A stretch of DNA of 64,000 bases from Hydractinia symbiolongicarpus (Eukaryota > Cnidaria > Hydrozoa > Anthoathecata > Hydractiniidae): NCBI RefSeq assembly GCF_029227915.1, contig NC_079879.1, forward strand, positions 744,001-808,000, in the 5' to 3' direction. The notes under the pieces were generated by a model, which did not search any database, was not told the origin of the DNA, and worked only from the letters and a program-made list of their open reading frames with translations. How positions within the stretch are numbered: the stretch's first letter is position 1; each line of letters starts with the position of its first letter. Positions 12,262 through 27,226 of this stretch are shown here, in pieces. Made by a program: the position numbers and the translations under genes.

Positions 12262-15200
12262 ATGAGACTTGTAGTTTTCAAAAACGATTTCATTTTTGAT
12301 GAGACGCTGAATAAAAGGAGTTTAATCTCCAGCAAACGAAAACCCGCGATTTCCCGTAAATCCCGCACCCGGCCCGTATAGTCAAAAGTATACAAATAAA
12401 GTACGCAGGGAGTAAACTCATTTACCGAACGATTCTTTAAATTATATTTTCACCACTAAAACGCATGAGACTTGTAGTTTTGAAAAATGATTTCATTTTT
12501 GATGAGACGCTGAATAAAAGGAGTTTAATCACCGGCAAACGAAAACTCGCGATTTCCCGTAAATCCGGGACCCGGCCCGTATAGTCAAAAGTATACAAAG
12601 AAAGTGCGCAGGGAGTAAACTCATTTCCCAAACGATTCTTTAAATTATTATTTCACCACTAAAACGCATGAGACTTGTAGTTTTCAAAAATGTTTTCATT
12701 CTTGATAAGACGCTGAAAAAAAAAAGTTTAATCGCGGGCAAACGAAAACCCGAGATTTCCCGTAAATCCGGGCTTGACCCCTATAGTCAAAAGTACACAA
12801 AGAAAGTACCCAGGCAGTAAACTCATTTTTGGAACGTTTTTTTGAATTATCTTTTCACCACTATAACGCATGAGACTTGTAGTATTCAAAAATGTTTTCA
12901 TTTTTGATGGGACGCTGAATAGAAGAAGTTTAATCGCCGGCAAACGAAAACCCGCGATTTCCCGTAAATCCCGGGCTTGGCCCGTATAGTCGAATGTATA
13001 CAAAGAAAGTAAACTGGGAGTAAAATTATTTCCCGAACGATTTTTTAAATTAATTTTTTACCACTAAAACGCATAAGACTTGTAGTTTTCAAAAACGATT
13101 TCATTTTAGATAAGACGCTGAATAAAAGGAGTTTAATCTCCGGCAAACGAAAACCCGCGATTTCCCGTAAATCCCGGACCCGGCCCGTATAGTCAAAAGT
13201 ATACAAATAAAGTACGCAGGGATTAAACTCATTTCCCGAACGATTCTTTAAATTATTTTTTCACCACTAAAACGAATGAGACTTGTAGTTTTCAAAAATG
13301 ATTTCATTTTTGATGAGACGCTGAATAAAAGGAGTTTAATTGCCGGCAAACGAAAACACGCGATTTCCCGTATATCCCGGACTCGCCCGTATAGTCGAAT
13401 GTATACAAAGAAAGTACCCAGGGAGTAAACTCATTTCCCGAACGATTTTTTAAATTAATTTTTTACCACTAAAACGCATAAGACTTGTAGTTTTCAAAAA
13501 CGATTTCATTTTTGATAAGACGCTGAATAAAAGGAGTTTAATCTCCGGCAAACGAAAACCTGCGATTTCCCGTAAATCCCGGACCCGGGCCGTATAGTCA
13601 AAAGTATACAAATAAAGTACGCAGGGAGTAAACTCATTTCCCGAACGATTTTTTAAATTAATTTTTTACCACTAAAACGTATAAGACTTGTAGTTTTCAA
13701 AAACGATTTCATTTTTGATGAGACGCTGAATAAAAGGAGTTTAATCTCCAGCAAACGAAAACCCGCGATTTCCCGTAAATCCCGTACCCGGCCCGTATAG
13801 TCAAATGTATACAAATAAAGTACGCAGGGAGTAAACTCATTTACCGAACGATTCTTTAAATTATATTTTCACCACTAAAACGCATGAGACTTGTAGTTTT
13901 GAAAAATGATTTCATTTTTGATGAGACGCTGAATAAAAGGAGTTTAATCACCGGCAAACGAAAACTCGCGATTTCCCGTAAATCCGGGACCCGGCCCGTA
14001 TAGTCAAAAGTATACAAAGAAAGTGCGCAGGGAGTAAACTCATTTCCCAAACGATTCTTTAAATTATTATTTCACCACTAAAACGCATGAGACTTGTAGT
14101 TTTCAAAAATGTTTTCATTCTTGATAAGACGCTGAAAAAAAAAAGTTTAATCGCGGGCAAACGAAAACCCGAGATTTCCCGTAAATCCGGGCTTGACCCC
14201 TATAGTCAAAAGTACACAAAGAAAGTACCCAGGCAGTAAACTCATTTTTGGAACGTTTTTTTGAATTATCTTTTCACCACTATAACGCATGAGACTTGTA
14301 GTATTCAAAAATGTTTTCATTTTTGATGGGACGCTGAATAGAAGAAGTTTAATCGCCGGCAAACGAAAACCCGCGATTTCCCGTAAATCCCGGGCTTGGC
14401 CCGTATAGTCGAATGTATACAAAGAAAGTAAACTGGGAGTAAACTCATTTCCCGAACGATTTTTTAAATTAATTTTTTACCACTAAAACGCATAAGACTT
14501 GTAGTTTTCAAAAACGATTTCATTTTTGATAAGACGCTGAATAAAAGGAGTTTAATCTCCGGCAAACGAAAACCCGCGATTTCCCGTAAATCCCGGACCC
14601 GGCCCGTATAGTCAAAAGTATACAAATAAAGTACGCAGGGATTAAACTCATTTCCCGAACGATTCTTTAAATTATTTTTTCACCACTAAAACGAATGAGA
14701 CTTGTAGTTTTCAAAAATGATTTCATTTTTGATGAGACGCTGAATAAAAGGAGTTTAATTGCCGGCAAACGAAAACACGCGATTTCCCGTATATCCCGGA
14801 CTCGCCCGTATAGTCGAATGTTTACAAAGAAAGTACCCAGGGAGTAAACTCATTTCCCGAACGATTTTTTAAATTAATTTTTTACCACTAAAACGCATAA
14901 GACTTGTAGTTTTCAAAAACGATTTCATTTTTGATAAGACGCTGAATAAAAGGAGTTTAATCTCCGGCAAACGAAAACCTGCGATTTCCCGTAAATCCCG
15001 GACCCGGCCCGTATAGTCAAAAGTATACAAATAAAGTACGCAGGGATTAAACTCATTTCCCGAACGATTCTTTAAATTATTTTTTCACCACTAAAACGCA
15101 TGAGACTTGTAGTTTTCAAAAACGATTTCATTTTTGATGAGACGCTAAATAAAAGGAGTTTAATCTCCAGCAAACAAAAACCCGCGATTTCCCGTAAATC

Positions 15201-16037
15201 CCGGTCCCGGCCCGTATAGTCAAAAGTATACAAATAAAGTACGCAGGGAGTAAACTCATTTACCGAACGATTCTTTAAATTATATTTTCACCACTAAAAC
15301 GCATGAGACTTGTAGTTTTGAAAAATGATTTCATTTTTGATGAGACGCTGAATAAAAGGAGTTTAATCACCGGCAAACGAAAACTCGCGATTTCCTGTAA
15401 ATCCCGGACTCGGCCCGTATAGTCAAAAGTATACAAAGAAAGTACCCAGGGAGTAAACTCATTTCCCGAACGATTCTTTAAATTATTTTTTCACCACTAA
15501 AACGCATGAGACTTGTAGTTTTGAAAAATGTTTTCATTCTTGATAAGACGCTGAAAAAAAAAGTTTAATTGCAGGCAAACGAAAACCCGAGATTTCCCGT
15601 AAATCCGGGCTTGACCCCTATAGTCAAAAGTACACAAAGAAAGTACCCAGGCAGTAAACTCATTTTTGGAAAGTTTTTTTGAATTATCTTTTCACCACTA
15701 TAACGCATGAGACTTGTAGTATTCAAAAATGTTTTCATTTTTGATGGGACGCTGAATAGAAGAAGTTTAATCGCCGGCAAACGAAAACCCGCGATTTCCC
15801 ATAAATCCCGGGTTTGGCCCGTATAGTCGAATGTATACAAAGAAAGTAAACTGAGAGTAAACTCATTTCCCGAACGATTTTTTAAATTAATTTTTTACCA
15901 CTAAAACGCATAAGACTTGTAGTTTTCAAAAACGATTTCATTTTTGATAAGACGCTGAATAAAAGGAGTTTAATCTCCGGCAAACGAAAACCCGCGATTT
16001 CCCGTAAATCCCGGACCCGGCCCGTATAGTCAAAAGT
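12262..16037. repeat. 7-monomer HOR, two full copies and one partial (1419 bp)
   Basis: Copies begin near 12262, 13681 and 15100. Each contains a type B dimer (about 12690, 14109 and 15530), a GTGCGCAGG monomer in the first two copies, a CTCCAGC monomer, and AACGAATGAG in copies 1 and 2. The third copy departs near 16037, where AAACTGGG replaces CGCAGGG after CAAATAAAGT. The unit is 1419 bp rather than 1421 because the type B monomers carry small deletions. Confidence 0.88.
12690..12935. repeat. Type B diverged monomer dimer (representative)
   Basis: This is a recurrent pair of diverged monomers. The first half has CATTCTTGATAAGACGCTG, an A-run of 9-11, GTTTAATCGCGGGC, GCTTGACCCCTATAG and AGTACACAAAG. 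The second has TTTTTGGAACGTTTTTTTG, CACCACTATAACGC, GTAGTATTC and GATGGGACGCTGAATAG. Full or hybrid copies lie near 4170, 11470, 12690, 14109, 15530, 19383, 33177, 40600, 42840, 43640, 44250, 45060 (rearranged), 45790, 46800, 48220, 49430, 50450, 52070, 53900, 56490, 57910 and 62370. The two halves almost always travel together, so the dimer is an old unit inside the larger HORs. Confidence 0.88.
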
Positions 16038-19000
16038 ATACAAATAAAGTAAACTGGGAGTAAACTCATTTCCCGAACGATTTTTTAAATTAATTTTTTA
16101 CCACTAAAACGCATAAGACTTGTAGTTTTCAAAAACGATTTCATTTTTGATGAGACACTGAATAAAAGGAGTTTAATCTCCGGCAAACAAAAACCCGCGA
16201 TTTCCCGTAAATCCCGGACCCGTCCCGTATGGTCAAAAGTATACAAATAAAGTACGCAGGGAGTAAACTCATTTCCCGAACGATTCTTTAAATTATTTTT
16301 TCACCACTAAAACGCATGAGACTTGTAGTTTTCAAAAATGATTTCATTTTTGATGAGACGCTGAATAAAAGGAGTTTAATCTCCAGCAAACGAAAACCCG
16401 CGATTTCCCGTAAATCCCGGACCCGGCCCGTATAGTCAAAAGTATACAAATAAAGTACGCAGGGAGTAAACTCATTTACTGAACAATTTTTTAAATTATA
16501 TTTTCACCACTAAAACGCATGAGACTTGTAGTTTTCAAAAATGATTTCATTTTTGATGAGACGCTGAATAAAAGGAGTTTAATCACCGGCAAACGAAAAC
16601 TCGCGATTTCCCGTAAATCCGGGACCCGGCCCGTATAGTCAAAAGTATACAAATAAAGTACGCAGGGAGTAAACTCATTTACTGAACGATTCTTTAAATT
16701 ATATTTTCACCACTAAAACGCATGAGACTTGTAGTTTTCAAAAATGATTTCATTTTTGATGAGACGCTGAATAAAAGGAGTTTAATCACCGGCAAACGAA
16801 AACTCGCGATTTCCCGTAAATCCGGGACCCGGCCCGTATAGTCAAAAGTATACAAAGAAAGTACGCAGGGAGTAAACTCATATCCCGAACGATTCTATAA
16901 AGTATTTTTTCACCACTAAAACGCATGAGACTTGTAGTTTTCAAAAATGATTTCATTTTTGATGAGACGCTAAATAAAAGGAGTTTAATCACCGGCAAAC
17001 GAAAACTCGCGATTTCCCGTAAATCCCGGACTCGGCCCGTATGGTCAAAAGTATACAAATAAAGTACGCAGGGAGTAAACTCATTTCCCGAACGATTCTT
17101 TAAATTATTTCTTCACCACTAAAACGCATGAGACTTGTAGTTTTCAAAAATGACTTCATTTTTAATGAGACGCTGAATAAAAGAAGTTTAATCGCCTCCA
17201 AACAAAAACCCGCGATTTCCCGTAAATCCCGGGCTTGGCCAGTATAGTCGAATGTATACGAAGAAAGTACCCAGAGGGTAAACTCATTTCCCGAACGATT
17301 TTTTAAATTATTTTTTCACCACTAAAACGCATGAGACTTGTAGTTTTCAAAAATGATTTCATTTTTGATGAGACGCTGAATAAAAGGAGTTTAATCGCCG
17401 GCAAACGAAAACCCACGATTTCCCGTAAATCCCAGACTCGGCCCGTGTAGTCAAAAGTATACAAAGAAAGTACGCAGGGAGTAAACTCATTTCCCGAACG
17501 ATTCTTTAAATTTTTTTTCACCACTAAAACGCATGAGACTTGTAGTTTTCAAAAATGATTTCATTTTTGATGAGACGCCGAATAAAAGGAGTTTAATCTC
17601 CGGCAAACAAAAACCCGCGATTTCCCGTAAATCCCGGACCCGGCCCGTATAGTCGAATGTATACAAAGAAAGTAAACTGGGAGTAAACTCATTTCCCGAA
17701 CGATTTCTTAAATTAATTTTTTACCACTAAAACGCATAAGACTTGTAGTTTTGAAAAATGATTTCATTTTTGATGAGACGCTGAATAAAAGGAGTTTAAT
17801 CACCGGCAAACGAAAACTCGCGATTTCCCGTAAATCCGGGACCCGGCCCGTATAGTCAAAAGTATACAAAGAAAGTACGCAGGGAGTAAACTCATTTCCC
17901 GAACGATTCTTTAAATTATTTTTTCATCACTAAAACGCATGAGACTTTTAGTTTTTAAAAATGATTTCATTTGTGATGAGACGCTGAATAAAAGGAGTTT
18001 AATCACCGGCAAACGAAAACTCGCGATTTCCCGTAAATCCCGGACTCGGCCCGTATAGTCAAAAGTATACAAAGAAAGTACCCAGGGAGTAAACTCATTT
18101 CCCGAACGCTTCTTTAAATTATTTTTTCACCACTAAAACGCATGAGACTTGTAGTTTTCAAAAATGATTTCATTTTTGATGAGACGCTGAATAAAAGGAG
18201 TTTAATTGCCGTCAAACGAAAACACGCGATTTCGCGTATATCCCGGACTCGCCCCGTATAGTCGAATGTATGCAAAGAAAATACCCAGGGAGTAAACTCA
18301 TTTATCGAACGATTCTTTAAATTATATTTTCACCACTAAAACGCATGAGACTTGTAGTTTTCAAAAACGATTTCATTTTTGATAAGACGCTGAATAAAAG
18401 GAGTTTAATCTCCGGCAAACGAAAACCCGCGATTTCCCGTAAATCCCGGACCCGGCCCGTATAGTCAAAAGTATACAAATAAAGTACGCAGGGATTAAAC
18501 TCATTTCCCGAACGATTCTTTAAATTATTTTTTCACCACTAAAACGAATGAGACTTGTAGTTTTCAAAAATGATTTCATTTTTGATGAGACGCTGAATAA
18601 AAGGAGTTTAATTGCCGGCAAACGAAAACACGCGATTTCCCGTATATCCCGGACTCGCCCGTATAGTCGAATGTTTACAAAGAAAGTACCCAGGGAGTAA
18701 ACTCATTTCCCGAACGATTTTTTAAATTAATTTTTTACCACTAAAACGCATAAGACTTGTAGTTTTCAAAAACGATTTCATTTTTGATAAGACGCTGAAT
18801 AAAAGGAGTTTAATCTCCGGCAAACGAAAACCTGCGATTTCCCGTAAATCCCGGACCCGGCCCGTATAGTCAAAAGTATACAAATAAAGTACGCAGGGAT
18901 TAAACTCATTTCCCGAACGATTCTTTAAATTATTTTTTCACCACTAAAACGCATGAGACTTGTAGTTTTCAAAAACGATTTCATTTTTGATGAGACGCTA

Positions 19001-22000
19001 AATAAAAGGAGTTTAATCTCCAGCAAACAAAAACCCGCGATTTCCCGTAAATCCCGGTCCCGGCCCGTATAGTCAAAAGTATACAAATAAAGTACGCAGG
19101 GAGTAAACTCATTTACCGAACGATTCTTTAAATTATATTTTCACCACTAAAACGCATGAGACTTGTAGTTTTGAAAAATGATTTCATTTTTGATGCGACG
19201 CTGAATAAAAGGAGTTTAATCACCGGCAAACGAAAACTCGCGATTTCCTGTAAATCCCGGACTCGGCCCGTATAGTCAAAAGTATACAAAGAAAGTACCC
19301 AGGGAGTAAACTCATTTCCCGAACGATTCTTTAATATATTTTTTCACCACTAAAACGCATGAGACTTGTAGTTTTGAAAAATGTTTTCATTCTTGATAAG
19401 ACGCTGAAAAAAAAAGTTTAATTGCAGGCAAACGAAAACCCGAGATTTCCCGTAAATCCGGGCTTGACCCCTATAGTCAAAAGTACACAAAGAAAGTACC
19501 CAGGCAGTAAACTCATTTTTGGAAAGTTTTTTTGAATTATCTTTTCACCACTATAACGCATGAGACTTGTAGTATTCAAAAATGTTTTCATTTTTGATGG
19601 GACGCTGAATAGAAGAAGTTTAATCGCCGGCAAACGAAAACCCGCGATTTCCCATAAATCCCGGGTTTGGCCCGTATAGTCGAATGTATACAAAGAAAGT
19701 AAACTGAGAGTAAACTCATTTCCCGAACGATTTTTTAAATTAATTTTTTACCACTAAAACGCATAAGACTTGTAGTTTTCAAAAACGATTTCATTTTTGA
19801 TAAGACGCTGAATAAAAGGAGTTTAATCTCCGGCAAACGAAAACCCGCGATTTCCCGTAAATCCCGGACCCGGCCCGTATAGTCAAAAGTATACAAATAA
19901 AGTAAACTGGGAGTAAACTCATTTCCCGAACGATTTTTTAAATTAATTTTTTACCACTAAAACGCATAAGACTTGTAGTTTTCAAAAACGATTTCATTTT
20001 TGATGAGACACTGAATAAAAGGAGTTTAATCTCCGGCAAACAAAAACCCGCGATTTCCCGTAAATCCCGGACCCGTCCCGTATGGTCAAAAGTATACAAA
20101 TAAAGTACGCAGGGAGTAAACTCATTTCCCGAACGATTCTTTAAATTATTTTTTCACCACTAAAACGCATGAGACTTGTAGTTTTCAAAAATGATTTCAT
20201 TTTTAATGAGACGCTGAATAAAAAAAGTTTAATCGCCGGCAAACAAAAACCCGCGATTATCCGTAAATCCCGGGCTTGGCCAGTATAGTCGAATGTATAC
20301 GAAGAAAGTACCCAGAGAGTAAACTCATTTCCCGAACGATTTTTTAAATTATTTTTTCACCACTAAAACGCATGAGACTTGTAGTTTTCAAAAATGATTT
20401 CATTTTTGATGAGACGCTGAATAAAAGGAGTTTAATCTCCAGCAAACGAAAACCCGCGATTTCCCGTAAATCCCGGACCCGGCCCGTATAGTCAAAAGTA
20501 TACAAATAAAGTACGCAGGGAGTAAACTCATTTACTGAACAATTTTTTAAATTATATTTTCACCACTAAAACGCATGAGACTTGTAGTTTTCAAAAAGGA
20601 TTTCATTTTTGATGAGACGCTGAATAAAAGGAGTTTAATCACCGGCAAACGAAAACTCGCGATTTCCCGTAAATCCGGGACCCGGCCCGTATAGTCAAAA
20701 GTATACAAATAAAGTACGCAGGGAGTAAACTCATTTACTGAACGATTCTTTAAATTATATTTTCACCACTAAAACGCATGAGACTTGTAGTTTTCAAAAA
20801 TGATTTCATTTTTGATGAGACGCTGAATAAAAGGAGTTTAATCACCGGCAAACGAAAACTCGCGATTTCCCGTAAATCCGGGACCCGGCCCGTATAGTCA
20901 AAAGTATACAAAGAAAGTACGCAGGGAGTAAACTCATATCCCGAACGATTCTATAAAGTATTTTTTCACCACTAAAACGCATGAGACTTGTAGTTTTCAA
21001 AAATGATTTCATTTTTGATGAGACTCTAAATAAAAGGAGTTTAATCACCGGCAAAGGAAAACTCGCGATTTCCCGTAAATCCCTGACTCGGCCCGTATGG
21101 TCAAAAGTATACAAATAAAGTACGCAGGGAGTAAACTCATTTCCCGAACGATTCTTTAAATTATTTCTTCACCACTAAAACGCATGAGACTTGTAGTTTT
21201 CAAAAATGACTTCATTTTTAATGAGACGCTGAATAAAAGAAGTTTAATCGCCTCCAAACAAAAACCCGCGATTTCCCGTAAATCCTGGGCTTGGCCAGTA
21301 TAGTCGAATGTATACGAAGAAAGTACCCAGAGGGTAAACTCATTTCCCGAACGATTTTTTAAATTATTTTTTCACCACTAAAACGCATGAGACTTGTAGT
21401 TTTCAAAAATGATTTCATTTTTGATGAGACGCTGAATAAAAGGAGTTTAATCGCCGGCAAACGAAAACCCACGATTTCCCGTAAATCCCAGACTCGGCCC
21501 GTGTAGTCAAAAGTATACAAAGAAAGTACGCAGGGAGTAAACTCATTTCCCGAACGATTCTTTAAATTTTTTTTCACCACTAAAACGCATGAGACTTGTA
21601 GTTTTCAAAAATGATTTCATTTTTGATGAGACGCCGAATAAAAGGAGTTTAATCTCCGGCAAACAAAAACCCGCGATTTCCCGTAAATCCCGGACCCGGC
21701 CCGTATAGTCGAATGTATACAAAGAAAGTAAACTGGGAGTAAACTCATTTCCCGAACGATTTCTTAAATTAATTTTTTACCACTAAAACGCATAAGACTT
21801 GTAGTTTTGAAAAATGATTTCATTTTTGATGAGACGCTGAATAAAAGGAGTTTAATCACCGGCAAACGAAAACTCGCGATTTCCCGTAAATCCGGGACCC
21901 GGCCCGTATAGTCAAAAGTATACAAAGAAAGTACGCAGGGAGTAAACTCATTTCCCGAACGATTCTTTAAATTATTTTTTCATCACTAAAACGCATGAGA

Positions 22001-22357
22001 CTTTTAGTTTTTAAAAATGATTTCATTTGTGATGAGACGCTGAATAAAAGGAGTTTAATCACCGGCAAACGAAAACTCGCGATTTCCCGTAAATCCCGGA
22101 CTCGGCCCGTATAGTCAAAAGTATACAAAGAAAGTACCCAGGGAGTAAACTCATTTCCCGAACGATTCTTTAAATTATTTTTTCACCACTAAAACGCATG
22201 AGACTTGTAGTTTTCAAAAATGATTTCATTTTTGATGAGACGCTGAATAAAAGGAGTTTAATTGCCGTCAAACGAAAACACGCGATTTCGCGTATATCCC
22301 GGACTCGCCCCGTATAGTCGAATGTATGCAAAGAAAATACCCAGGGAGTAAACTCAT
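14505..22357. repeat. Tandem duplication of a 19/20-monomer unit (about 3.9-4.1 kb)
   Basis: Sequence at about 14505-16300 recurs at 18358-20153 with offset 3853. Sequence at 16300-18300 then recurs at 20353-22357 with offset 4056. The 203-bp difference is one extra monomer at about 20150-20353 (AATGAG, AAAAAAGTTT, GATTATCCG). Shared private variants include GAATGTTTACAAAG (14818/18671), CGCTAAATAAAAGG (15146/18999) and TTGCCGTCAAACG (18205/22261). The left copy overlaps the 1419-bp HOR, so this duplication came after part of that expansion. Confidence 0.87.
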
Positions 22358-25300
22358 TTCCCAAACGATGTTTTAAATTATTTTTTCACCACTAAAACGC
22401 ATGAGACTTGTAGTTTTCAAAAATGATTTAATTTTTGATGAGACGCCGAATAAAAGGAGTTTAATCTCCAGCAAACGAAAACCCGCGATTTCCCGTAAAT
22501 CCCGGACCCGGCCCGTATAGTCAAAAGTATACAAATAAAGTACGCAGGGAGTAAACTCATTTATCGAACGATTCTTTAAATTATATTTTCACCACTAAAA
22601 CGCATGAGACTTGTAGTTTTGAAAAATGATTTCATTTTTGATGAGACGCTGAATGAAAGGAGTTTAATCACCGGCAAACGAAAACCCGCGATTTGCCGTA
22701 TACCCCGGACTCGGCCCGTATAGTCAAAAGTATACAAAGAAAGTACCCAGGGAGTAAACTCATTTCCCGAACGATTCTTTAAATTATTTTTTCACCACTA
22801 AAACGCATGAGATTTGTAGTTTTCAAAAATGATTTCATTTTTGATGAGACGCTGAATAAAAGGAGTTTAATTGCCGCCAAACGAAAACACGCGATTTCGC
22901 GTATATCCCGGACTCGCCCCGTATAGTCGAATGTATACAAAGAAAATACCCAGGGAGTAAACTCATTTCCCAAACGATGTTTTAAATTATTTTTTCACCA
23001 CTAAAACGCATGAGACTTGTAGTTTTCAAAAATGATTTCATTTTTGATGAGACGCCGAATAAAAGGAGTTTAATCTCCGGCAAACAAAAACCCGCGATTT
23101 TCCGTAAATCCCGGACCCGGCCCGTATAGTCGAATGTATACAAAGGAAGTAAACTGGGAGTAAACTCATTTCCCGAACGATTTTTTAAATTAATTTTTTA
23201 CCACTAAAACGCATAAGACTTGTAGTTTTCAAAAACGATTTCATATTTGATGAGACGCTGAATAAAAGGAGTTTAATCTCCGGCAAACGAAAACCCGCGA
23301 TTTCCCGTACATCCCGGACCCGGCCCGTATGGTCAAAAGTATACAAATAAAGTACGCAGGGAGTAAACTCATATCCCGAACGATTCTATAAAGTATTTTT
23401 TCCCCACTAAAACGCATGAGACTTGTACTTTTCAAAAATGATTTCATTTTTGATGAGACGCTGAATAAAAGGAGTTTAATCACCGGCAAACGAAAACTCG
23501 CTATTTCCCGTAAATCCCGGACTCGGCCCGTATGGTCAAAAGTATACAAATAAAGTACGCAGGGAGTAAACTCATTTCCCGAACGATTCTTTAAATTATT
23601 TCTTCACCACTAAAACGCATGAGACTTGTAGTTTTCAAAAATGACTTCATTTTTAATGAGACGCTGAATAAAAGAAGTTTAATCGCCTCCAAACAAAAAC
23701 CCGCGATTTCCCGTAAATCCCGGGCTTGGCCAGTATAGTCGAATGTATAAGAAGAAAGTACCCAGAGGGTAAACTCATTTCCCGAACGATTTTTTAAATT
23801 ATTTTTTCACCACTAAAACGCATGAGACTTGTAGTTTTCAAAAATGATTTCATTTTTGATGAGACGCTGAATAAAAGGAGTTTAATCGCCGGCAAACGAA
23901 AACCCACGATTTCCCGTAAATCCCAGACTCGGCCCGTGTAGTCAAAAGTATACAAAGAAAGTACGCAGGGAGTAAACTCATTTCCCGAACGATTCTTTAA
24001 ATTTTTTTTCACCACTAAAACGCATGAGACTTGTAGTTTTCAAAAATGATTTCATTTTTGATGAGACGCCGAATAAAAGGAGTTTAATCTCCGGCAAACA
24101 AAAACCCGCGATTTCCCGTAAATCCCGGACCCGGCCCGTATAGTCGAATGTATACAAAGAAAGTAAACTGGGAGTAAACTCATTTCCCGAACGATTTCTT
24201 AAATTAATTTTTTACCACTAAAACGCATAAGACTTGTAGTTTTGAAAAATGATTTCATTTTTGATGAGACGCTGAATAAAAGGAGTTTAATCACCGGCAA
24301 ACGAAAACTCGCGATTTCCCGTAAATCCGGGACCCGGCCCGTATAGTCAAAAGTATACAAAGAAAGTACGCAGGGAGTAAACTCATTTCCCGAACGATTC
24401 TTTAAATTATTTTTTCATCACTAAAACGCATGAGACTTTTAGTTTTTAAAAATGATTTCATTTGTGATGAGACGCTGAATAAAAGGAGTTTAATCACCGG
24501 CAAACGAAAACTCGCGATTTCCCGTAAATCCCGGACTCGGCCCGTATAGTCAAAAGTATACAAAGAAAGTACCCAGGGAGTAAACTCATTTCCCGAACGA
24601 TTCTTTAAATTATTTTTTCACCACTAAAACGCATGAGACTTGTAGTTTTCAAAAATGATTTCATTTTTGATGAGACGCTGAATAAAAGGAGTTTAATTGC
24701 CGTCAAACGAAAACACGCGATTTCGCGTATATCCCGGACTCGCCCCGTATAGTCGAATGTATGCAAAGAAAATACCCAGGGAGTAAACTCATTTCCCAAA
24801 CGATGTTTTAAATTATTTTTTCACCACTAAAACGCATGAGACTTGTAGTTTTCAAAAATGATTTAATTTTTGATGAGACGCCGAATAAAAGGAGTTTAAT
24901 CTCCAGCAAACGAAAACCCGCGATTTCCCGTAAATCCCGGACCCGGCCCGTATAGTCAAAAGTATACAAATAAAGTACGCAGGGAGTAAACTCATTTATC
25001 GAACGATTCTTTAAATTATATTTTCACCACTAAAACGCATGAGACTTGTAGTTTTGAAAAATGATTTCATTTTTGATGAGACGCTGAATGAAAGGAGTTT
25101 AATCACCGGCAAACGAAAACCCGCGATTTGCCGTATACCCCGGACTCGGCCCGTATAGTCAAAAGTATACAAAGAAAGTACCCAGGGAGTAAACTCATTT
25201 CCCGAACGATTCTTTAAATTATTTTTTCACCACTAAAACGCATGAGATTTGTAGTTTTCAAAAATGATTTCATTTTTGATGAGACGCTGAATAAAAGGAG

Positions 25301-25806
25301 TTTAATTGCCGCCAAACGAAAACACGCGATTTCGCGTATATCCCGGACTCGCCCCGTATAGTCGAATGTATACAAAGAAAATACCCAGGGAGTAAACTCA
25401 TTTCCCAAACGATGTTTTAAATTATTTTTTCACCACTAAAACGCATGAGACTTGTAGTTTTCAAAAATGATTTCATTTTTGATGAGACGCCGAATAAAAG
25501 GAGTTTAATCTCCGGCAAACAAAAACCCGCGATTTTCCGTAAATCCCGGACCCGGCCCGTATAGTCGAATGTATACAAAGGAAGTAAACTGGGAGTAAAC
25601 TCATTTCCCGAACGATTTTTTAAATTAATTTTTTACCACTAAAACGCATAAGACTTGTAGTTTTCAAAAACGATTTCATATTTGATGAGACGCTGAATAA
25701 AAGGAGTTTAATCTCCGGCAAACGAAAACCCGCGATTTCCCGTACATCCCGGACCCGGCCCGTATGGTCAAAAGTATACAAATAAAGTACGCAGGGAGTA
25801 AACTCA
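20937..25806. repeat. 12-monomer HOR, two tandem copies (2435 bp)
   Basis: The marker TATCCCGAACGATTCTATAA opens units at 20937, 23372 and 25807, exactly 2435 bp apart. Within units the CCTCCAAAC, CCACGATTTCCCG with CCCAGACTCGG, TTGCCGTC and GTATACCCCGG monomers keep the same order and spacing. The two copies look almost identical by eye; differences include GTATAAGAAG (23746) against GTATACGAAG (26181) in the next unit. No gene is present. Confidence 0.9.
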
Positions 25807-27226
25807 TATCCCGAACGATTCTATAAAGTATTTTTTCCCCACTAAAACGCATGAGACTTGTACTTTTCAAAAATGATTTCATTTTTGATGAGACGCTGAA
25901 TAAAAGGAGTTTAATCACCGGCAAACGAAAACTCGCTATTTCCCGTAAATCCCGGACTCGGCCCGTATGGTCAAAAGTATACAAATAAAGTACGCAGGGA
26001 GTAAACTCATTTCCCGAACGATTCTTTAAATTATTTCTTCACCACTAAAACGCATGAGACTTGTAGTTTTCAAAAATGACTTCATTTTTAATGAGACGCT
26101 GAATAAAAGAAGTTTAATCGCCTCCAAACAAAAACCCGCGATTTCCCGTAAATCCCGGGCTTGGCCAGTATAGTCGAATGTATACGAAGAAAGTACCCAG
26201 AGGGTAAACTCATTTCCCGAACGATTTTTTAAATTATTTTTTCACCACTAAAACGCATGAGACTTGTAGTTTTCAAAAATGATTTCATTTTTGATGAGAC
26301 GCTGAATAAAAGGAGTTTAATCGCCGGCAAACGAAAACCCACGATTTCCCGTAAATCCCAGACTCGGCCCGTGTAGTCAAAAGTATACAAAGAAAGTACG
26401 CAGGGAGTAAACTCATTTCCCGAACGATTCTTTAAATTTTTTTTCACCACTAAAACGCATGAGACTTGTAGTTTTCAAAAATGATTTCATTTTTGATGAG
26501 ACGCCGAATAAAAGGAGTTTAATCTCCGGCAAACAAAAACCCGCGATTTCCCGTAAATCCCGGACCCGGCCCGTATAGTCGAATGTATACAAAGAAAGTA
26601 AACTGGGAGTAAACTCATTTCCCGAACGATTTCTTAAATTAATTTTTTACCACTAAAACGCATAAGACTTGTAGTTTTGAAAAATGATTTCATTTTTGAT
26701 GAGACGCTGAATAAAAGGAGTTTAATCACCGGCAAACGAAAACTCGCGATTTCCCGTAAATCCGGGACCCGGCCCGTATAGTCAAAAGTATACAAAGAAA
26801 GTACGCAGGGAGTAAACTCATTTTCCGAACGATTCTTTAAATTATTTTTTCACCACTAAAACGCATGAGACTTTTAGTTTTCAAAAATGATTTCATTTGT
26901 GATGAGACGCTGAATAAAAGGAGTTTAATCACCGGCAAACGAAAACTCGCGATTTCCCGTAAATCCCGGACTCGGCCCGTATAGTCAAAAGTATACAAAG
27001 AAAGTACCCAGGGAGTAAACTCATTTCCCGAACGATTTTTTAAATTAATTTTTTACCACTAAAACGCATAAGACTTGTAGTTTTCAAAAACGATTTCATA
27101 TTTGATGAGACGCTGAATAAAAGGAGTTTAATCACCGGCAAACGAAAACTCGCGATTTCCCGTACATCCCGGACCCGGCCCGTATGGTCAAAAGTATACA
27201 AATAAAGTACGCAGGGAGTAAACTCA
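25807..27226. repeat. 7-monomer derivative of the 12-mer HOR (1420 bp)
   Basis: This unit starts with the same TATCCCGAACGATTCTATAA marker and follows the 12-mer order until about 27030. There it jumps ahead by five monomers (1015 bp): GGGAGTAAACTCATTTCCCG is followed by the TTAAATTAATTTTTTACC core that lies 1015 bp further on in the 12-mer. The next marker is therefore at 27227. It looks like a five-monomer deletion by unequal exchange. Confidence 0.85.
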